Shown here piece by piece: positions 28,220 through 37,741 of a DNA stretch of 64,000 nt (positions within the stretch are counted from its first letter, which is position 1; every line of letters begins with the position of its first letter). This DNA is from CAVRQM01 sp963723455. Lineage in GTDB: Bacteria; Pseudomonadota; Alphaproteobacteria; Acetobacterales; Acetobacteraceae. The notes beneath the pieces were generated by a model. It had not been told where the DNA came from. It worked only from the letters and a program-made list of their open reading frames with translations, and ran no database searches. The stretch is from assembly GCA_963723455.1 (NCBI GenBank), contig CAVRQM010000005.1, positions 744,001 through 808,000 of the forward strand, read 5' to 3'. A program made the position numbers and the translations under genes.

Positions 28220-31128
28220 CTATGCGGCAGGGCGATCGAGCAGCTTGCGGGCCTGCGCCTGCTCCTCGAACGGAGCTGGCCAGTCCACCAGCCTGGTCAG
28301 GATCGCTGCCGCCGCCGCGCGCTGGCCGCTGTCCTTCAGCGCCACCGCGTAATGGTACTGCACGCCGGGATCGTCCGGCAAGCGAGAGCGCGCCGCCTGC
28401 CGCAGCAGATCCAGCGCCGGCGCCGGCCTCGACCGGCGACCGGCGCGTCCCTGCCTCCGCCCAGCATGATCCAGCCCAGCGTGTCCGCCGCCTGCGGCGT
28501 GGACGACAGCAGCCAGGAGCGCTGCGCAAGCGCGCGGGCCTGCGCCGCATCGTGCAATTGCTGCTCGACCCAGGCCAGGTTGTTCAGCGCGGCCGGCATC
28601 GTTCGGCTGGTGGGCGATCACCGTCTGCAGCGTGTGCGCGCGCCTCGTCCAGACGCTGCGCGTTGATGTCCAGACCGCCAGCGCCGAGGCGGCGTCGGTC
28701 GCGTCCGGGTGCTTGGCGACCAATCGCGCAGCAGGCTCCGCGCCGCGGTCGGCTGGCCGGCGGCGCTGGTCGGCGAGCGCCGCGCTGACGGCGAGCACTG
28801 CTGGTGGGGCGCCGTCATGCAGCGCGTCGGTGAACGCCGCCGCAGCCTCGGCGTATTTCTTGGCGGCGAGATATAGGCTTGCCGCGCAGCTAGCGCGCAC
28901 GGCTGGCAGGTTGGCGGGATCGCGGGCGAGCGCGTCGGCGCGGTCCAGCCCGGCCTGCAAGCCGCCCGCCTGCAACGCGACGGAGACATCGGCGGCCAGC
29001 AGCGCCGGGCTGCCGGGATGCGCCGCCAGGGCGTCGGCTCAGCACTGACCGTGCCGCCGCGATAGTCGTGATCGGCGGCCAGCAGAACGGCGAGCTGGCG
29101 CGGCGAGTCGCCACATCGTCGGGCTGCATCGCGAGGATCTGCCGCAGGCTGTCCGCGGCCTCATGCGGCATGCCCACCGCCTGCTGCGCCCGCGCTTGCG
29201 CCGCCAGCAACATCAGGCTCGTCCGGCGAGCCGGCCGGGCGCGCCGGCGACGCGGTCGCGGCTCGGCGTCGAGCATGTCCAGCGCCTTACGCGGCTGGCC
29301 GCTGCGGTCGTAGCGATCGGCCAGCGCGGCCGTCAGCGCCGCATTAGTCCTTGGCCGCCGCGTGCGCCGCCTCCAGCACGGTCAACGCCTCGTCCTTGCG
29401 GCCGGAGCCGACCAGCAGCCGCTGCAGCGCCGCCAGCGCCTGCAGGTTGGCGGGGTCGCGGGCCAGCACCTCGCGCAGCTTCGCCTCGGCGGCGTCTCGC
29501 TTGCCTTGCAGCGACAGCACGTCCGGCCAGATCGACCTGTGCCGCGGTCGCGGCCGGATTGCGCGCCACGGCCGCCTCGAACGCCGCCTGGGCGGCGGGG
29601 AAATCAAGCTGGGCCAGCTTGACCAGCCCGGCCAGCGAATCGAGCTGCGCCGGGTCGGCGCCGGTCGCGCGCAGCTGCTCCAGCGCCGCGGCGGCCCGGT
29701 CCGTCTCGCCGGCCTGCAGCGAGGCCACGACCAGCTCGGCGGCAGTCTGCGCGTGCGTGGGCGTGGCCGACGCCGGCTGCGGAAGCTGCGCCGGGGCCGC
29801 GCCGGGCGCCGGGGCCGCGCGGCGGCGGCCGATGCGGCATGTCGAGCAGGTGCTGCAGGTCGTTCGCGGCGCTGGCTGGCGTCGCCGGTGCCGAGCCGCA
29901 GGGTCGCCAACCGCGCCAGGATCGCCTGATCCTTGGGCGCCAGGGCGGCTGCTGCTGCAGCGCCTGCAGGGCGGCGGCGCTGCGGCCGCTCTGCGCATCC
30001 GCCTGGCCGAGCAGGTCGAAGGTCTCGGCATCGGCATGGCCGGCGGCCACCGCGCGGTCCAGCACGTCGCGCCGCGTCGGCCGGGCGATGCGAGGCCAGC
30101 GCGATGCTGGCGACGAGCTTATAGGCGGACGGATCGTTCGGGGTGTGCGCGAGATAGCGGCTCGGCAGCCTCGGCGGCCAGCTCCGGCTGGCCGAGACGC
30201 GCCTTGACCACGGCGCGCAGCAGGTCGCCGCGCGGCACCTGTCGCAGCCCCGGGCCGGCCATCTCCAGCGCCGCATCGGCGCCGTGGAAGTCGCGGGCGC
30301 GGACCAGCAGCACCGCCTGCAGGTAGTTCAGCAGCGGGTTGCGCGGGTCGTGCTTCAGCAGCACCGTCAGGTCCGGCCGCGCCCGCGCATCCTGGCGGCT
30401 GTCGATCAGCAGCTCGGCGCGGGCCAGACGCGGGCCGGGCAGGTCGGGCGCGGCCGCCACGGCGGCATCCAGCGACGCCAGCGCGCCGGCGACATCCCCG
30501 GCGCCCGTCGCAAGCCGGCCTGCAACAGCAGCGCGGCGCTTGAATGCGGGTCGATGGCCAGCGCCCGCGCGACCGCCTTTTGCTGTCCCGCGACATCGTT
30601 GCGCGCGCGCGCCGCCTCGGCCGAGGCCAGGGCAGGGCCTAGGCTGTGCGGCGCCAGCTGCTCGGCCCGGGCGGCGTCGTCGCGCGCCGCGTCGGGCATA
30701 TGCAGCCCGCGCTCGGCCGCGCTGCGCGCGACCAGTACCCTGGCGGCCTGATCCGGCGGCAAGCCTTCCGGCGCGGCGATCTTCAGCACATCGGCATAGC
30801 GGCGCTGCGCCACCAGCGCCTCGGCCATCGGCGCGACGATCGCCTGCGCGTCATAGCCGAGCCGGCGCGCCTGGGTCAGCTCGGTCTCGGCGGCGACCGG
30901 GTCGCCCAGGCGCAGCTGCACCTCGCCCAGCCGGAAATGCGCTTCGGCATCGGCGGGATCGTCCATCAGCACGCCGCGCAGCGCGATCTGGGCGGCGCGC
31001 GCATCGCCGTGCGCCATCAGGCTGCGCGCCAGCGCCAGCCGGTCGTGCGGGCGCAGCCAAACATACCAGCCCCCGCCGGCGGCGATCACGATGACGACGG
31101 CGCAGAGGCCGGCGATCAGTTTTTTCAT
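28220..31128 (-). CDS. prsT: XrtA/PEP-CTERM system TPR lipoprotein (many frameshifts)
   Basis: About 950 residues when joined, almost entirely tetratricopeptide repeats (for example A-E-A-H-F-R-L-G-E-V-Q-L-R-L-G-D-P and N-L-A-W-V-E-Q-Q-L). The N-terminus is a single hydrophobic segment (L-I-A-G-L-C-A-V-V-I-V-I-A-A-G-G) with a cysteine, so it is exported or lipid-anchored. Length, repeats and position beside prsR and prsK match PrsT, a large TPR protein of exosortase loci thought to scaffold polymer export. The first 220 residues are in one frame; after that breaks occur every 150-300 bases. Last residues are L-L-D-R-P-A-A. Confidence 0.82.
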
Positions 31129-31152
31129 GGCATCCAGTCTGCAAGTGCGACG

Positions 31153-32643
31153 TCAGTTCACGGTGTCGATCGGCGGGCGGACACGCCGCTCGCCGGCTGT
31201 CGCCCCCGCGGCCGGACGTGGCGGGGCCGGGGCCCGCGCCGGGGGCGGTTCCGCCGCCTCCTCGACGGCGGCGGCGTCCGGCTGCGTGCCGTCGGCCAGC
31301 AGCCCGTGCGTATCGAGCAGGCCGTACAGCGTCGGGCGGCTGATGCCCAGCAGCTTGGCCGCGGTGGACAGCATGCCGTTGCTGCGGGCCAGCGCCAGCT
31401 GCAGCACCTCGCGCTCGGCCCGGCCGCGCGCCGCGCGCAGATCGAGTTCGATGGTGGCGCCGGCCGGCGCGGCCAGCTCCAGGTCGGCCGCATCGATCAG
31501 CCGGCCGTCGGCCATGACCACCGCGCGCTTCATGCGGTTCTCCAGCTCGCGCACGTTGCCGGGCCAGGGGTGCGCGCCGATCGCGGCGATCGCCTCCTCG
31601 GTGAAGCCGCGCAGCGAACGGGCGAACTCCCGATTGAAGCGGGCGAGGAAGAAGCGGGCCAGCAGCAACGGGTCGCCGCTGCGCTCGCGCAGCGGCGGGA
31701 TGCGCACGGTCACCGCGTTGAGCCGATAGAACAGGTCGGAGCGGAACCGCCCCTGGTCGACCTGCGCCTCAAGCGACTGGTTGGTGGCCGAGACCACCCG
31801 CACATCGACCGCGATCGGCGTGCGCCCGCCGATCCGCTCGATGGTCTGCTCCTGCAGGAAGCGCAGCAGCTTGACCTGCAGCGGCTGCGGCAGGTCGCCG
31901 ATCTCGTCGAGGAACAGCGTCCCCTTTGTCGCGCTCTCGATCTTGCCGATGCTGCGCGCTACCGCCCCGGTGAAGGCGCCGCGCTCATGGCCGAACAGCT
32001 CGCTTTCCAGCAGGTTTTCGGGGATGGCGCCGCAATTGATCGCCACGAACGGCCCCGGCGCGCGCGGTCCCAGCTCGTGCAGCGCCCGCGCCAGCGCCTC
32101 CTTGCCGGTGCCGCTCTCGCCGGTCAGCAGCACGGTGATGTTGGTGCCGGCCAGCCGTTCGACGGTGCGGCAGACCTTCAGCATGGCGTCGTTGGCGCTG
32201 ACGATGCGCTTGATCGCGCCGGTCGCCGGGACCGCGTCGGCCAGCCGCCGGTTCTCCGCCTCCAGCGCCGCCAGCCGCGAGGCGCGCTCGATCACCGTTC
32301 GCAGCACCTCGATCTCGACGGACTTGTCGCAGAAATCATAGGCGCCGGCGGCGATGGCGCGCAGCGCATGGGTGCGCTCGCCGTGGCTGGTCGCCACGAT
32401 CAGCTTCATCTGCGACGACTGCCGCAGCAACGCCTCGAGCGTGGCGAACCCCTCGGTGACGCCGTCCGGGTCGGGCGGCAGTCCGAGATCCAGCAGCGCG
32501 AGCTGCGGGCGTTCGCGCGCTGCCAGGGCGAGCGCCTGCGGCCGGTCGTGGGCGAACAGCAGATCGCAGACCGGAAACGCCCAGCGATACTGGCTGCACA
32601 GGCCGGCATCATCCTCGACAATCAGCAGCTTCGGCTTGGCCAT
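31153..32643 (-). CDS. prsR: PEP-CTERM-box sigma-54 response regulator
   Basis: 496 residues in an intact frame. The receiver domain has the phospho-acceptor Asp52 in L-L-D-L-G-L-P-P. It is followed by an AAA+ sigma-54 activation domain with Walker A G-E-S-G-T-G-K-E, the sigma-54 contact loop G-A-F-T-G-A and Walker B L-F-L-D-E-I-G-D. The C-terminus has a Fis-type helix-turn-helix (L-G-I-S-R-P-T-L-Y). In other exosortase bacteria PrsR with sigma-54 activates exopolysaccharide and PEP-CTERM protein genes. It lies between prsK and prsT. A proline/alanine-rich tail of about 40 residues is unusual. Confidence 0.92.
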   Translation of the reverse strand: MAKPKLLIVEDDAGLCSQYRWAFPVCDLLFAHDRPQALALAARERPQLALLDLGLPPDPDGVTEGFATLEALLRQSSQMKLIVATSHGERTHALRAIAAGAYDFCDKSVEIEVLRTVIERASRLAALEAENRRLADAVPATGAIKRIVSANDAMLKVCRTVERLAGTNITVLLTGESGTGKEALARALHELGPRAPGPFVAINCGAIPENLLESELFGHERGAFTGAVARSIGKIESATKGTLFLDEIGDLPQPLQVKLLRFLQEQTIERIGGRTPIAVDVRVVSATNQSLEAQVDQGRFRSDLFYRLNAVTVRIPPLRERSGDPLLLARFFLARFNREFARSLRGFTEEAIAAIGAHPWPGNVRELENRMKRAVVMADGRLIDAADLELAAPAGATIELDLRAARGRAEREVLQLALARSNGMLSTAAKLLGISRPTLYGLLDTHGLLADGTQPDAAAVEEAAEPPPARAPAPPRPAAGATAGERRVRPPIDTVN

Positions 32644-32727
32644 GCATCATTTCCTAGCAGGACCGCGCCGAAAGCAACAGGCCCGGGCGCGTGCGTTGCG
32701 ACGGCGACGGCGAGTCGAGGCGTGATG

Positions 32728-34923
32728 TCAGGCCGACAACGGCACAATTTCGGGCTTGGCAACAATGCCGCCCGCGGCCAGCGGCAGCATCAGGCGCATG
32801 GTGGTGCCTGCGCCGGAGCTGCTGATGACCTGCAGATCGCCCGCGGCGGCGCGCAGCAGCGAGCGCGCCTGGAACGCGCCGATGCCGCTGCCCTGGCGTT
32901 TTGAGGTGCTGAACGGGCGGAACAGCTGGTCGCGGACGAACTCCGGCGTCATGCCCGGGCCGCGATCGACGATGTCCACCCTTGCCCGCCCGGCGGCCTC
33001 GCGAACCACCAGGCGGACCGGCTGCTCGACCCCGGCCGCCTCGATTGCGTTGTCCAGCAGGTGCGTGACGATCGTTTCGAACACCGCCGGATCCATCGCC
33101 GCCGCCAGGCCGGCGGCACGATCGTCGCAGTCCAGCACGATGTCGGCCCAGCGCAGCCGCCGCATCTGCGCGGCCACGCGCTCCAGCCGCTCGGCGATGA
33201 CGAACTCGCCGGGCGACGGCTGATCCGGCCGTGCGTCGGCCGCCGGGCGCCCCTTCTCCGGCTCGCCGGGCGCTTGCAGGCGGCGCAGCAGGGCGCCGAT
33301 CTTGCGCACCGAGGCGCCCACCGTCAGAAGCATGTCGCGCTGGAAATCCGGGTTGGCGAGATGCGTCTCGGCGTTGGACAGCAGCAGCGACAACTGGCTC
33401 GACACGTTCTTGATGTCGTGCGCCACGAAGGCGAACCGTTCGCCGTAGGCACGCAGTTCGCGCGTTTCCAGCAGCACCTGGGTCGCGCGCTGCTCGGCCA
33501 GATAGGTTGCGACTTCGTGCGCCACGATCCGCAGCAGGTCGAGCACCTCGCGATCCAGCCGGAACGGCGCGCGCGGGTGCGCCACCAGCACGCAGCCGGC
33601 CAGCCGCCCGGCCTGGCGCAGCGGCACCGCCAACCAGAGTTCGCCCGGCGGATCCGACAGGCCCACTGCCCGCAGCTCGAGCGCCCCGGAGGCATGATCC
33701 AGCGCCGCCAGCAAGGGATGCTCCGGGGCCATCGGCGCGGTGAGCGCCGGCAGGTTCCACGAGGTCGCCCAGTGCAGCGCCAGCGCGCCCGGCTCGCGCA
33801 GCAGCAGCATGCCGGCCGGGCTGTCCACCACCTGCGCCACCGCGCGCACCACGCGCTGATGCAGGTCGACATGGTCGGCATCGCGCGATCCGGGTTGCGC
33901 GGCTTCGGACTGACCCGAAAGCATGTCGATGCAGCGCAGCCATTCGCGACGATAGTCGTAGCGGCTGGTGAAGAAATGGTCGATCACCCGGCCGCGCACC
34001 AGGCTGCGCGCAGAGCCCGAGGTGAGCAGCACCGCCAGGATCAGGATACCGGCGCAGACCACCCCGATCTGGACGACGCTGCCCCAGTGGCCGCCGTTGA
34101 AGCCGCCGAGCCGGCGGGCGAGGGCGGCCGCGGCGGCGACCGCCAGCAGGAACAGGCCGCTGCATATCAACGTGGCGCTGTGGAATGCGGCGGTTCGCGA
34201 GACGTGGATATCGACCGACCAGTTGCGGTTGCGCGCCGCGGCCACGGCCAGCAGCGGGCAGACCAGCACCGCGACGATGGCCCGCCCGGCCAGCAGGGAG
34301 GCCGAGGCATGGTGGAACAGCGCCGCGTCGGCGCACAGCACCAGGTCATAGGCGGCCGACCCGCCCAGGCCGACGCAGGCCAGGTTGACGTTCCAGCGCA
34401 GGTCGTCGCGCGTGGCGCGGTATAGGTTCTCCAGCAGCAGCAGCTGGCACACCGCAAGGCCCAGCCGCAGCGCCACCGGCGGCGAGGTCAGGCTGACCGT
34501 GCCGGCCGTCGTGCCGGCCACCGCCCCGGCCTCGGGCAGCGCCAGCCCCGCGGCCACCGCGAGCACCGCCGCCACCCCGATCGCGGCGAAGATCGTGGCC
34601 GGGCCGCGCCGCCATCGCGCCGCGCCGGCCGGCAGGCTGCGCCAGAACAGATGCAGCACGAAGCCGTACCAAACCAGTGCGCGAAACAGATCCAGCCCGC
34701 CCGCCAGCCCGTCCAGCGGCGCGGACCAGTCCCACGCCGAGGCCGCCGACCAGGCGGCGGTGGCGGTGGCGGCGGCGGCGAGCAGCAGTGCGGTCCGGCT
34801 GATCCGTCCGCGCCGCACGCCCTGCAGCAGGATCAGCCCGGCCAGCGCCAGATAGACCGCGCCGCACACTCCATAGAGCAGGATTCCGGCGGCGGCCGTC
34901 TCAGGCACCTGTCGGGCCGCCAT
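32728..34923 (-). CDS. prsK: XrtA/PEP-CTERM system histidine kinase
   Basis: 731 residues in an intact frame. Eight or so hydrophobic segments fill the first 300 residues. A GAF-like sensory region follows (roughly 340-480), then the dimerisation/phospho-acceptor helix F-V-A-H-D-I-K-N and an HATPase domain (L-L-D-N-A-I-E-A-A, D-R-G-P-G-M and G-S-G-I-G-A-F-Q-A-R). This is the PrsK architecture, and the gene is 84 bases upstream of its partner prsR. It senses an unknown membrane or cytoplasmic cue and phosphorylates PrsR. It begins three bases after the stop of the upstream sugar transferase, so the operon is continuous. Confidence 0.92.
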   Translation of the reverse strand: MAARQVPETAAAGILLYGVCGAVYLALAGLILLQGVRRGRISRTALLLAAAATATAAWSAASAWDWSAPLDGLAGGLDLFRALVWYGFVLHLFWRSLPAGAARWRRGPATIFAAIGVAAVLAVAAGLALPEAGAVAGTTAGTVSLTSPPVALRLGLAVCQLLLLENLYRATRDDLRWNVNLACVGLGGSAAYDLVLCADAALFHHASASLLAGRAIVAVLVCPLLAVAAARNRNWSVDIHVSRTAAFHSATLICSGLFLLAVAAAAALARRLGGFNGGHWGSVVQIGVVCAGILILAVLLTSGSARSLVRGRVIDHFFTSRYDYRREWLRCIDMLSGQSEAAQPGSRDADHVDLHQRVVRAVAQVVDSPAGMLLLREPGALALHWATSWNLPALTAPMAPEHPLLAALDHASGALELRAVGLSDPPGELWLAVPLRQAGRLAGCVLVAHPRAPFRLDREVLDLLRIVAHEVATYLAEQRATQVLLETRELRAYGERFAFVAHDIKNVSSQLSLLLSNAETHLANPDFQRDMLLTVGASVRKIGALLRRLQAPGEPEKGRPAADARPDQPSPGEFVIAERLERVAAQMRRLRWADIVLDCDDRAAGLAAAMDPAVFETIVTHLLDNAIEAAGVEQPVRLVVREAAGRARVDIVDRGPGMTPEFVRDQLFRPFSTSKRQGSGIGAFQARSLLRAAAGDLQVISSSGAGTTMRLMLPLAAGGIVAKPEIVPLSA

Positions 34924-34926
34924 GCA

Positions 34927-36265
34927 TCAGCGCGCGCCTTCCTGGAACAGCACTACGCGGATCGTCGAGAACAGGATCATCAGGTCCAGGAACAGGCTGC
35001 GGTGTTTGACGTAGTATAGGTCATAGGACAGCTTGGCGCGAGCATCCTCGATCGACGCTCCGTAGGGGAAGTTTACCTGCGCCCAACCGGTCAGCCCCGG
35101 CTTGACCCGGGCGCGATCGCGATAGCCGGGGATGGCCGCCGCCAGCTGCTCGACGAAATGCGGCCGTTCCGGGCGCGGCCCGATCAGGCTCATCTCTCCC
35201 GTGAATATATTGAACAGCTGCGGCAGCTCGTCGATGCGCACAAGCCGGATGAAGCCGCCGATCCGGGTGACGCGCGCGTCGCCGCTGGTCGCCCAGACCG
35301 GCCCGTTCGCCTCGGCATCGGTGCGCATGCTGCGAAACTTGCTCAGCGTGAAGCAGCGCCCGTCCAGGCCGACCCGTTCCTGCCGGTAGAGGACTGGCCC
35401 GGGGCTGTCGAGCTTGATCGAGCAGGGCAGTCAGCAGCATCAGCGGCGCGGTCAGCAGCAGCAGCGGCTGGCGAAAGCCAGGTCCAGACCGCGGCTCAAC
35501 ACCGACCAACCGCGCCATCGCGCGTCGGCTGCCCGGCGGCGACATCGGCAGGCGGTATCGACGCGGCCGAGATGGCGTTCCCAGAACGCCGCCTCGTGCA
35601 GCACGCGCAGGCCGCGGACTGCCAGCTGGCGTGCAGCGCCGGTCGGCAGGCTCTGCGCCGCGCCGTCGCCGACGATGACCCCCCATAGCCGGCGCGGCGG
35701 CAGTTCCGGCGCGTCGTGCCCGGCGCGGTCGGGCAGGGCAAGCTGCCGGCGATGCGGAACTGGCCGCGCCGCTGCGCCTGCGATCGCCGCGGCCGTGCGC
35801 GCCGCCTCGCCCTCGGAGCCCAACAGCAGCACGCTGCGGGTGAACAGGCCCATGCGCACCGCGTAGCCGAACAGGAGGCGCGTAGCCAGCAGCACCCCGG
35901 TCCAGGCGGCCAGCAGGTTGAGCGGCCAGGTGGCGCCACGGCCGAGCACGCCCGCGACATCGATGCCGCTCGCCTTGCCGACCAGCCAGATTGCCGGCAG
36001 CGAGCGCCATCGCCGCGACCACCGCCTTGACCAGCAGCCGCCGGGTCTCCAGGCAACTTTCAGGCCGATACAGGCCGATCGCGAACGAGACCACGCCGAT
36101 GGTCAGCGCCAGCACGCCGCGCGACTGGTCCAGCGCGACGCCCTCCGTCGGCTCGCCCAGACCGCCGCCGAGCAGCCAGCACAGCGCCAGGAAGCAGATC
36201 GCGCTCTCGACCAGCCAGAGCAGCAGCATCTCGAGCGAGAGATGGTAGCCGAAGATCCGTGTCAT
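34927..36265 (-). CDS. XrtA-type undecaprenyl-phosphate sugar transferase (several frameshifts)
   Basis: About 450 residues when joined. N-terminal membrane helices (W-L-V-E-S-A-I-C-F-L-A-L) and a Rossmann-like middle precede the C-terminal bacterial sugar transferase domain. That domain carries the phosphoglycosyltransferase signature K-F-R-S-M-R-T-D-A, R-I-D-E-L-P-Q-L-F-N and M-S-L-I-G-P-R-P-E-R-P. It starts synthesis of the exopolysaccharide by putting the first sugar phosphate on undecaprenyl phosphate in the inner membrane. It is the first gene of the minus-strand arm. Frame breaks cluster between about 35330 and 36060; the last 134 residues are intact. Confidence 0.85.
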
Positions 36266-36571
36266 GCTGCCCTCGTGACGCCCAGCCCACCGCACCAGAC
36301 CCATCGCCGCGAGACGATGACGAATCTGTTACAAGATCGCAACATAACTCGGCCGCTGTGGTGCGCTCCACGTGCGAGGCACCGCAACCGAAAGTTCTTT
36401 GTTGAAGACCAGGCGAGAAGCCGGTTCATCGCGTCACGTCGGTTCGCTACAGCGTCGGGCCGGCGTTCATGTCGCGGCCCGGTTCGGCACGCTCCCGTGC
36501 CCCGCTCCCGCAACGACCGCCTTGCCGATTCGCCTCGCCCGCTGTGTGCAACTCCGGCTTCGATGACGATC

Positions 36572-36600
36572 CATTAACACTTGGCTCACGGCGCGGTCAA
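36572..36600 (-). promoter_or_regulatory. Candidate promoter for the sugar transferase-prsKRT arm
   Basis: Read leftward: TTGACC (36600-36595), a 17-base spacer and TTAATG (36577-36572). The -35 is good and the -10 is weak. It implies a leader of about 300 bases before the ATG at 36265. Its upstream edge is some 72 bases from the CRP-like palindrome, so the palindrome could act on it from a distance. Confidence 0.35.
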
Positions 36601-36672
36601 GGGAAAATTGTCCGCTTTCGACAAGGTGGGCGTTAACGACATGGTGAAACTTGGCATCGAAAACAGCCGACG

Positions 36673-36694
36673 GAGTGTGACCTGGATCACACTC
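36673..36694. promoter_or_regulatory. Perfect CRP/FNR-family operator palindrome
   Basis: GAGTGTGA, six bases (CCTGGA), then TCACACTC: both 8-base arms are exact complements, and the core TGTGA-N6-TCACA is the CRP consensus. A -10-like TATGCT at 36710-36715 lies downstream with no good -35 between. The operator centre is about 39-41 bases from the predicted rightward start, the class II activator position. The regulator itself is not in the window. Clp/CRP proteins answering cAMP or cyclic di-GMP are known exopolysaccharide regulators elsewhere. Confidence 0.75.
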
Positions 36695-36723
36695 CCGGCG
36701 ACTAAGTCGTATGCTAACCTGCC

Positions 36724-36739
36724 GTGTCGTTCTGGACAC
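36724..36739. promoter_or_regulatory. Second dyad next to the CRP-like site
   Basis: GTGTC-GTTCTG-GACAC, a perfect 5-bp inverted repeat with a six-base spacer. Its centre is 48 bases (about 4.5 helical turns) downstream of the first palindrome's centre and near the predicted start site. A repressor binding here would overlap initiation. It may also be chance. Confidence 0.35.
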
Positions 36740-36878
36740 ATGGCTGGTCCGCGCGCTCGCCACCCGGTTCTTTGATGCAACATTAACTCCGTGCTACGCA
36801 TGGTCCGTGCAAGATGGCGGTGCGCGTGGCATCACAGGTATGCTGCGCGAGGTGGCCGGCTGCGTCCGGCGCAGGTGG

Positions 36879-36954
36879 AGGCGCGTAGCTCAGTGGTGGA
36901 GCGCTGCTGTCACATGGCAGAGGTCGGGGGTTCAATTCCCTTCCGCGCCTACCA
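36879..36954 (+). tRNA. tRNA-Val (anticodon CAC)
   Basis: The cloverleaf is readable: acceptor AGGCGCG pairs with CGCGCCT, D-arm GCTC...GAGC, anticodon arm with loop GTCACAT (anticodon 36911-36913), T-arm with TTCAATT, then discriminator A and encoded CCA. Between the T stem (CCCTT) and the 3' acceptor strand there is one base too many (TTCCGCG instead of TTCGCG). This fits the extra-C errors seen in nearby genes. It reads GTG codons. It is transcribed in the same direction as the downstream export operon. Confidence 0.85.
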
Positions 36955-37068
36955 GCCCTGCGGCGACCGGAGGCGGGGGGCGGCCGCGGGTCGGCGCCGG
37001 CGCGGCGGCGCCCGGGTGACAGCACGCTCGGCGGCCGGTAATTTTGTGGCGAAAATAGGGCGGGTGGC

Positions 37069-37734
37069 ATGATGGGCGGGATGGCACGGATCGGAGCGCG
37101 GCGGCGGATCGCCCGGTCGTCGGGCGCGCTGTGCCTGCTGTTCGGCGTCGGGCTGGGCGCCACGCTTGCCGGCTGCGCACCGGCTTCGCGACCGGACGCG
37201 ACCGTGCCGGCGGCTGCTGCCACCTCGCCCTATGTGATCGGCGCCGGGCGACAGGCTGGGCGTGTTCGTCTACGAACAGCCGTCGCTCACTGTGGCGGAC
37301 GTTCCGGTGCGGCCGGACGGGCGCATCTCCACCCCGCTGGCCGAGGACGTGGTCGCGGCCGGCAAGACGCCGGCGCAGCTGTCAGCGGAGCTGACCGAGC
37401 GGCTTAAGAAATATATCCGTGATCCGAACGTAACCGTCATGGTACACGATTTCGTGGGGCCGTTCGATCGCCAGATCCGGGTGATCGGCGAGGCGGCGGA
37501 TCCGCAGGCGATCGCCTATCGCGACGCACATGACGCTGCTGGACGTGATGATCCAGACCAAGGGCCTGACCCGGTTCGCCGCCGGCAACAGCGCGGTGAT
37601 CATCCGCACGCGGCCCGCACGGGCCGGAAAAGATGCACGTGCATCTGTCCGACCTGATAAAGGACGGCGACATCTCGCAGAACGTCGAGATGCAGCCCGG
37701 CGACACGCTGATCATTCCGCAAAGCTGGTTCTGA
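37069..37734 (+). CDS. Polysaccharide export outer-membrane lipoprotein (three frameshifts)
   Basis: About 220 residues when joined. The lipobox L-A-G-C follows a signal peptide. The Poly_export domain follows: Y-V-I-G-A-G-D, then G-R-I-S-T-P-L and a stretch ending D-P-N-V-T-V-M-V. An SLBB-like segment closes with Q-P-G-D-T-L-I-I-P-Q-S-W-F. It is the Wza-like secretin of the XrtA locus, forming the outer-membrane channel for the polymer. ATG codons at 37069, 37072 and 37081 are all possible starts. All three breaks (about 37249, 37525, 37620) are extra bases; for example GCCGGGCGAC should read GCCGGCGAC. Confidence 0.85.
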
Positions 37735-37741
37735 GGTCTCG

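Larger units (their letters stand above)
36266..36878. other. Divergent control region of the exopolysaccharide locus
   Basis: 613 bases without a convincing gene separate the leftward sugar transferase from tRNA-Val and the rightward export operon. It is visibly less GC-rich than the coding DNA and holds the CRP/FNR-like palindrome, a second dyad and promoter-like hexamers listed separately. Small open frames here lack ribosome sites and family resemblance. Confidence 0.7.

Noticed and set aside
36581..36775. A 64-residue open frame in the divergent control region
   Set aside because: No ribosome site, no family resemblance, and it covers the CRP-like palindrome.
37047..37061. A sigma-54-like TGGC...GC element before the export lipoprotein gene
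   Set aside because: GG and GC are correctly spaced, but the -12 lacks TTGC, and transcription would begin at or beyond the ATG.
36879..37068. tRNA-Val as an integration site for a genomic island carrying the right arm
   Set aside because: No integrase gene is present, and no repeat of the tRNA 3' end was noticed downstream.
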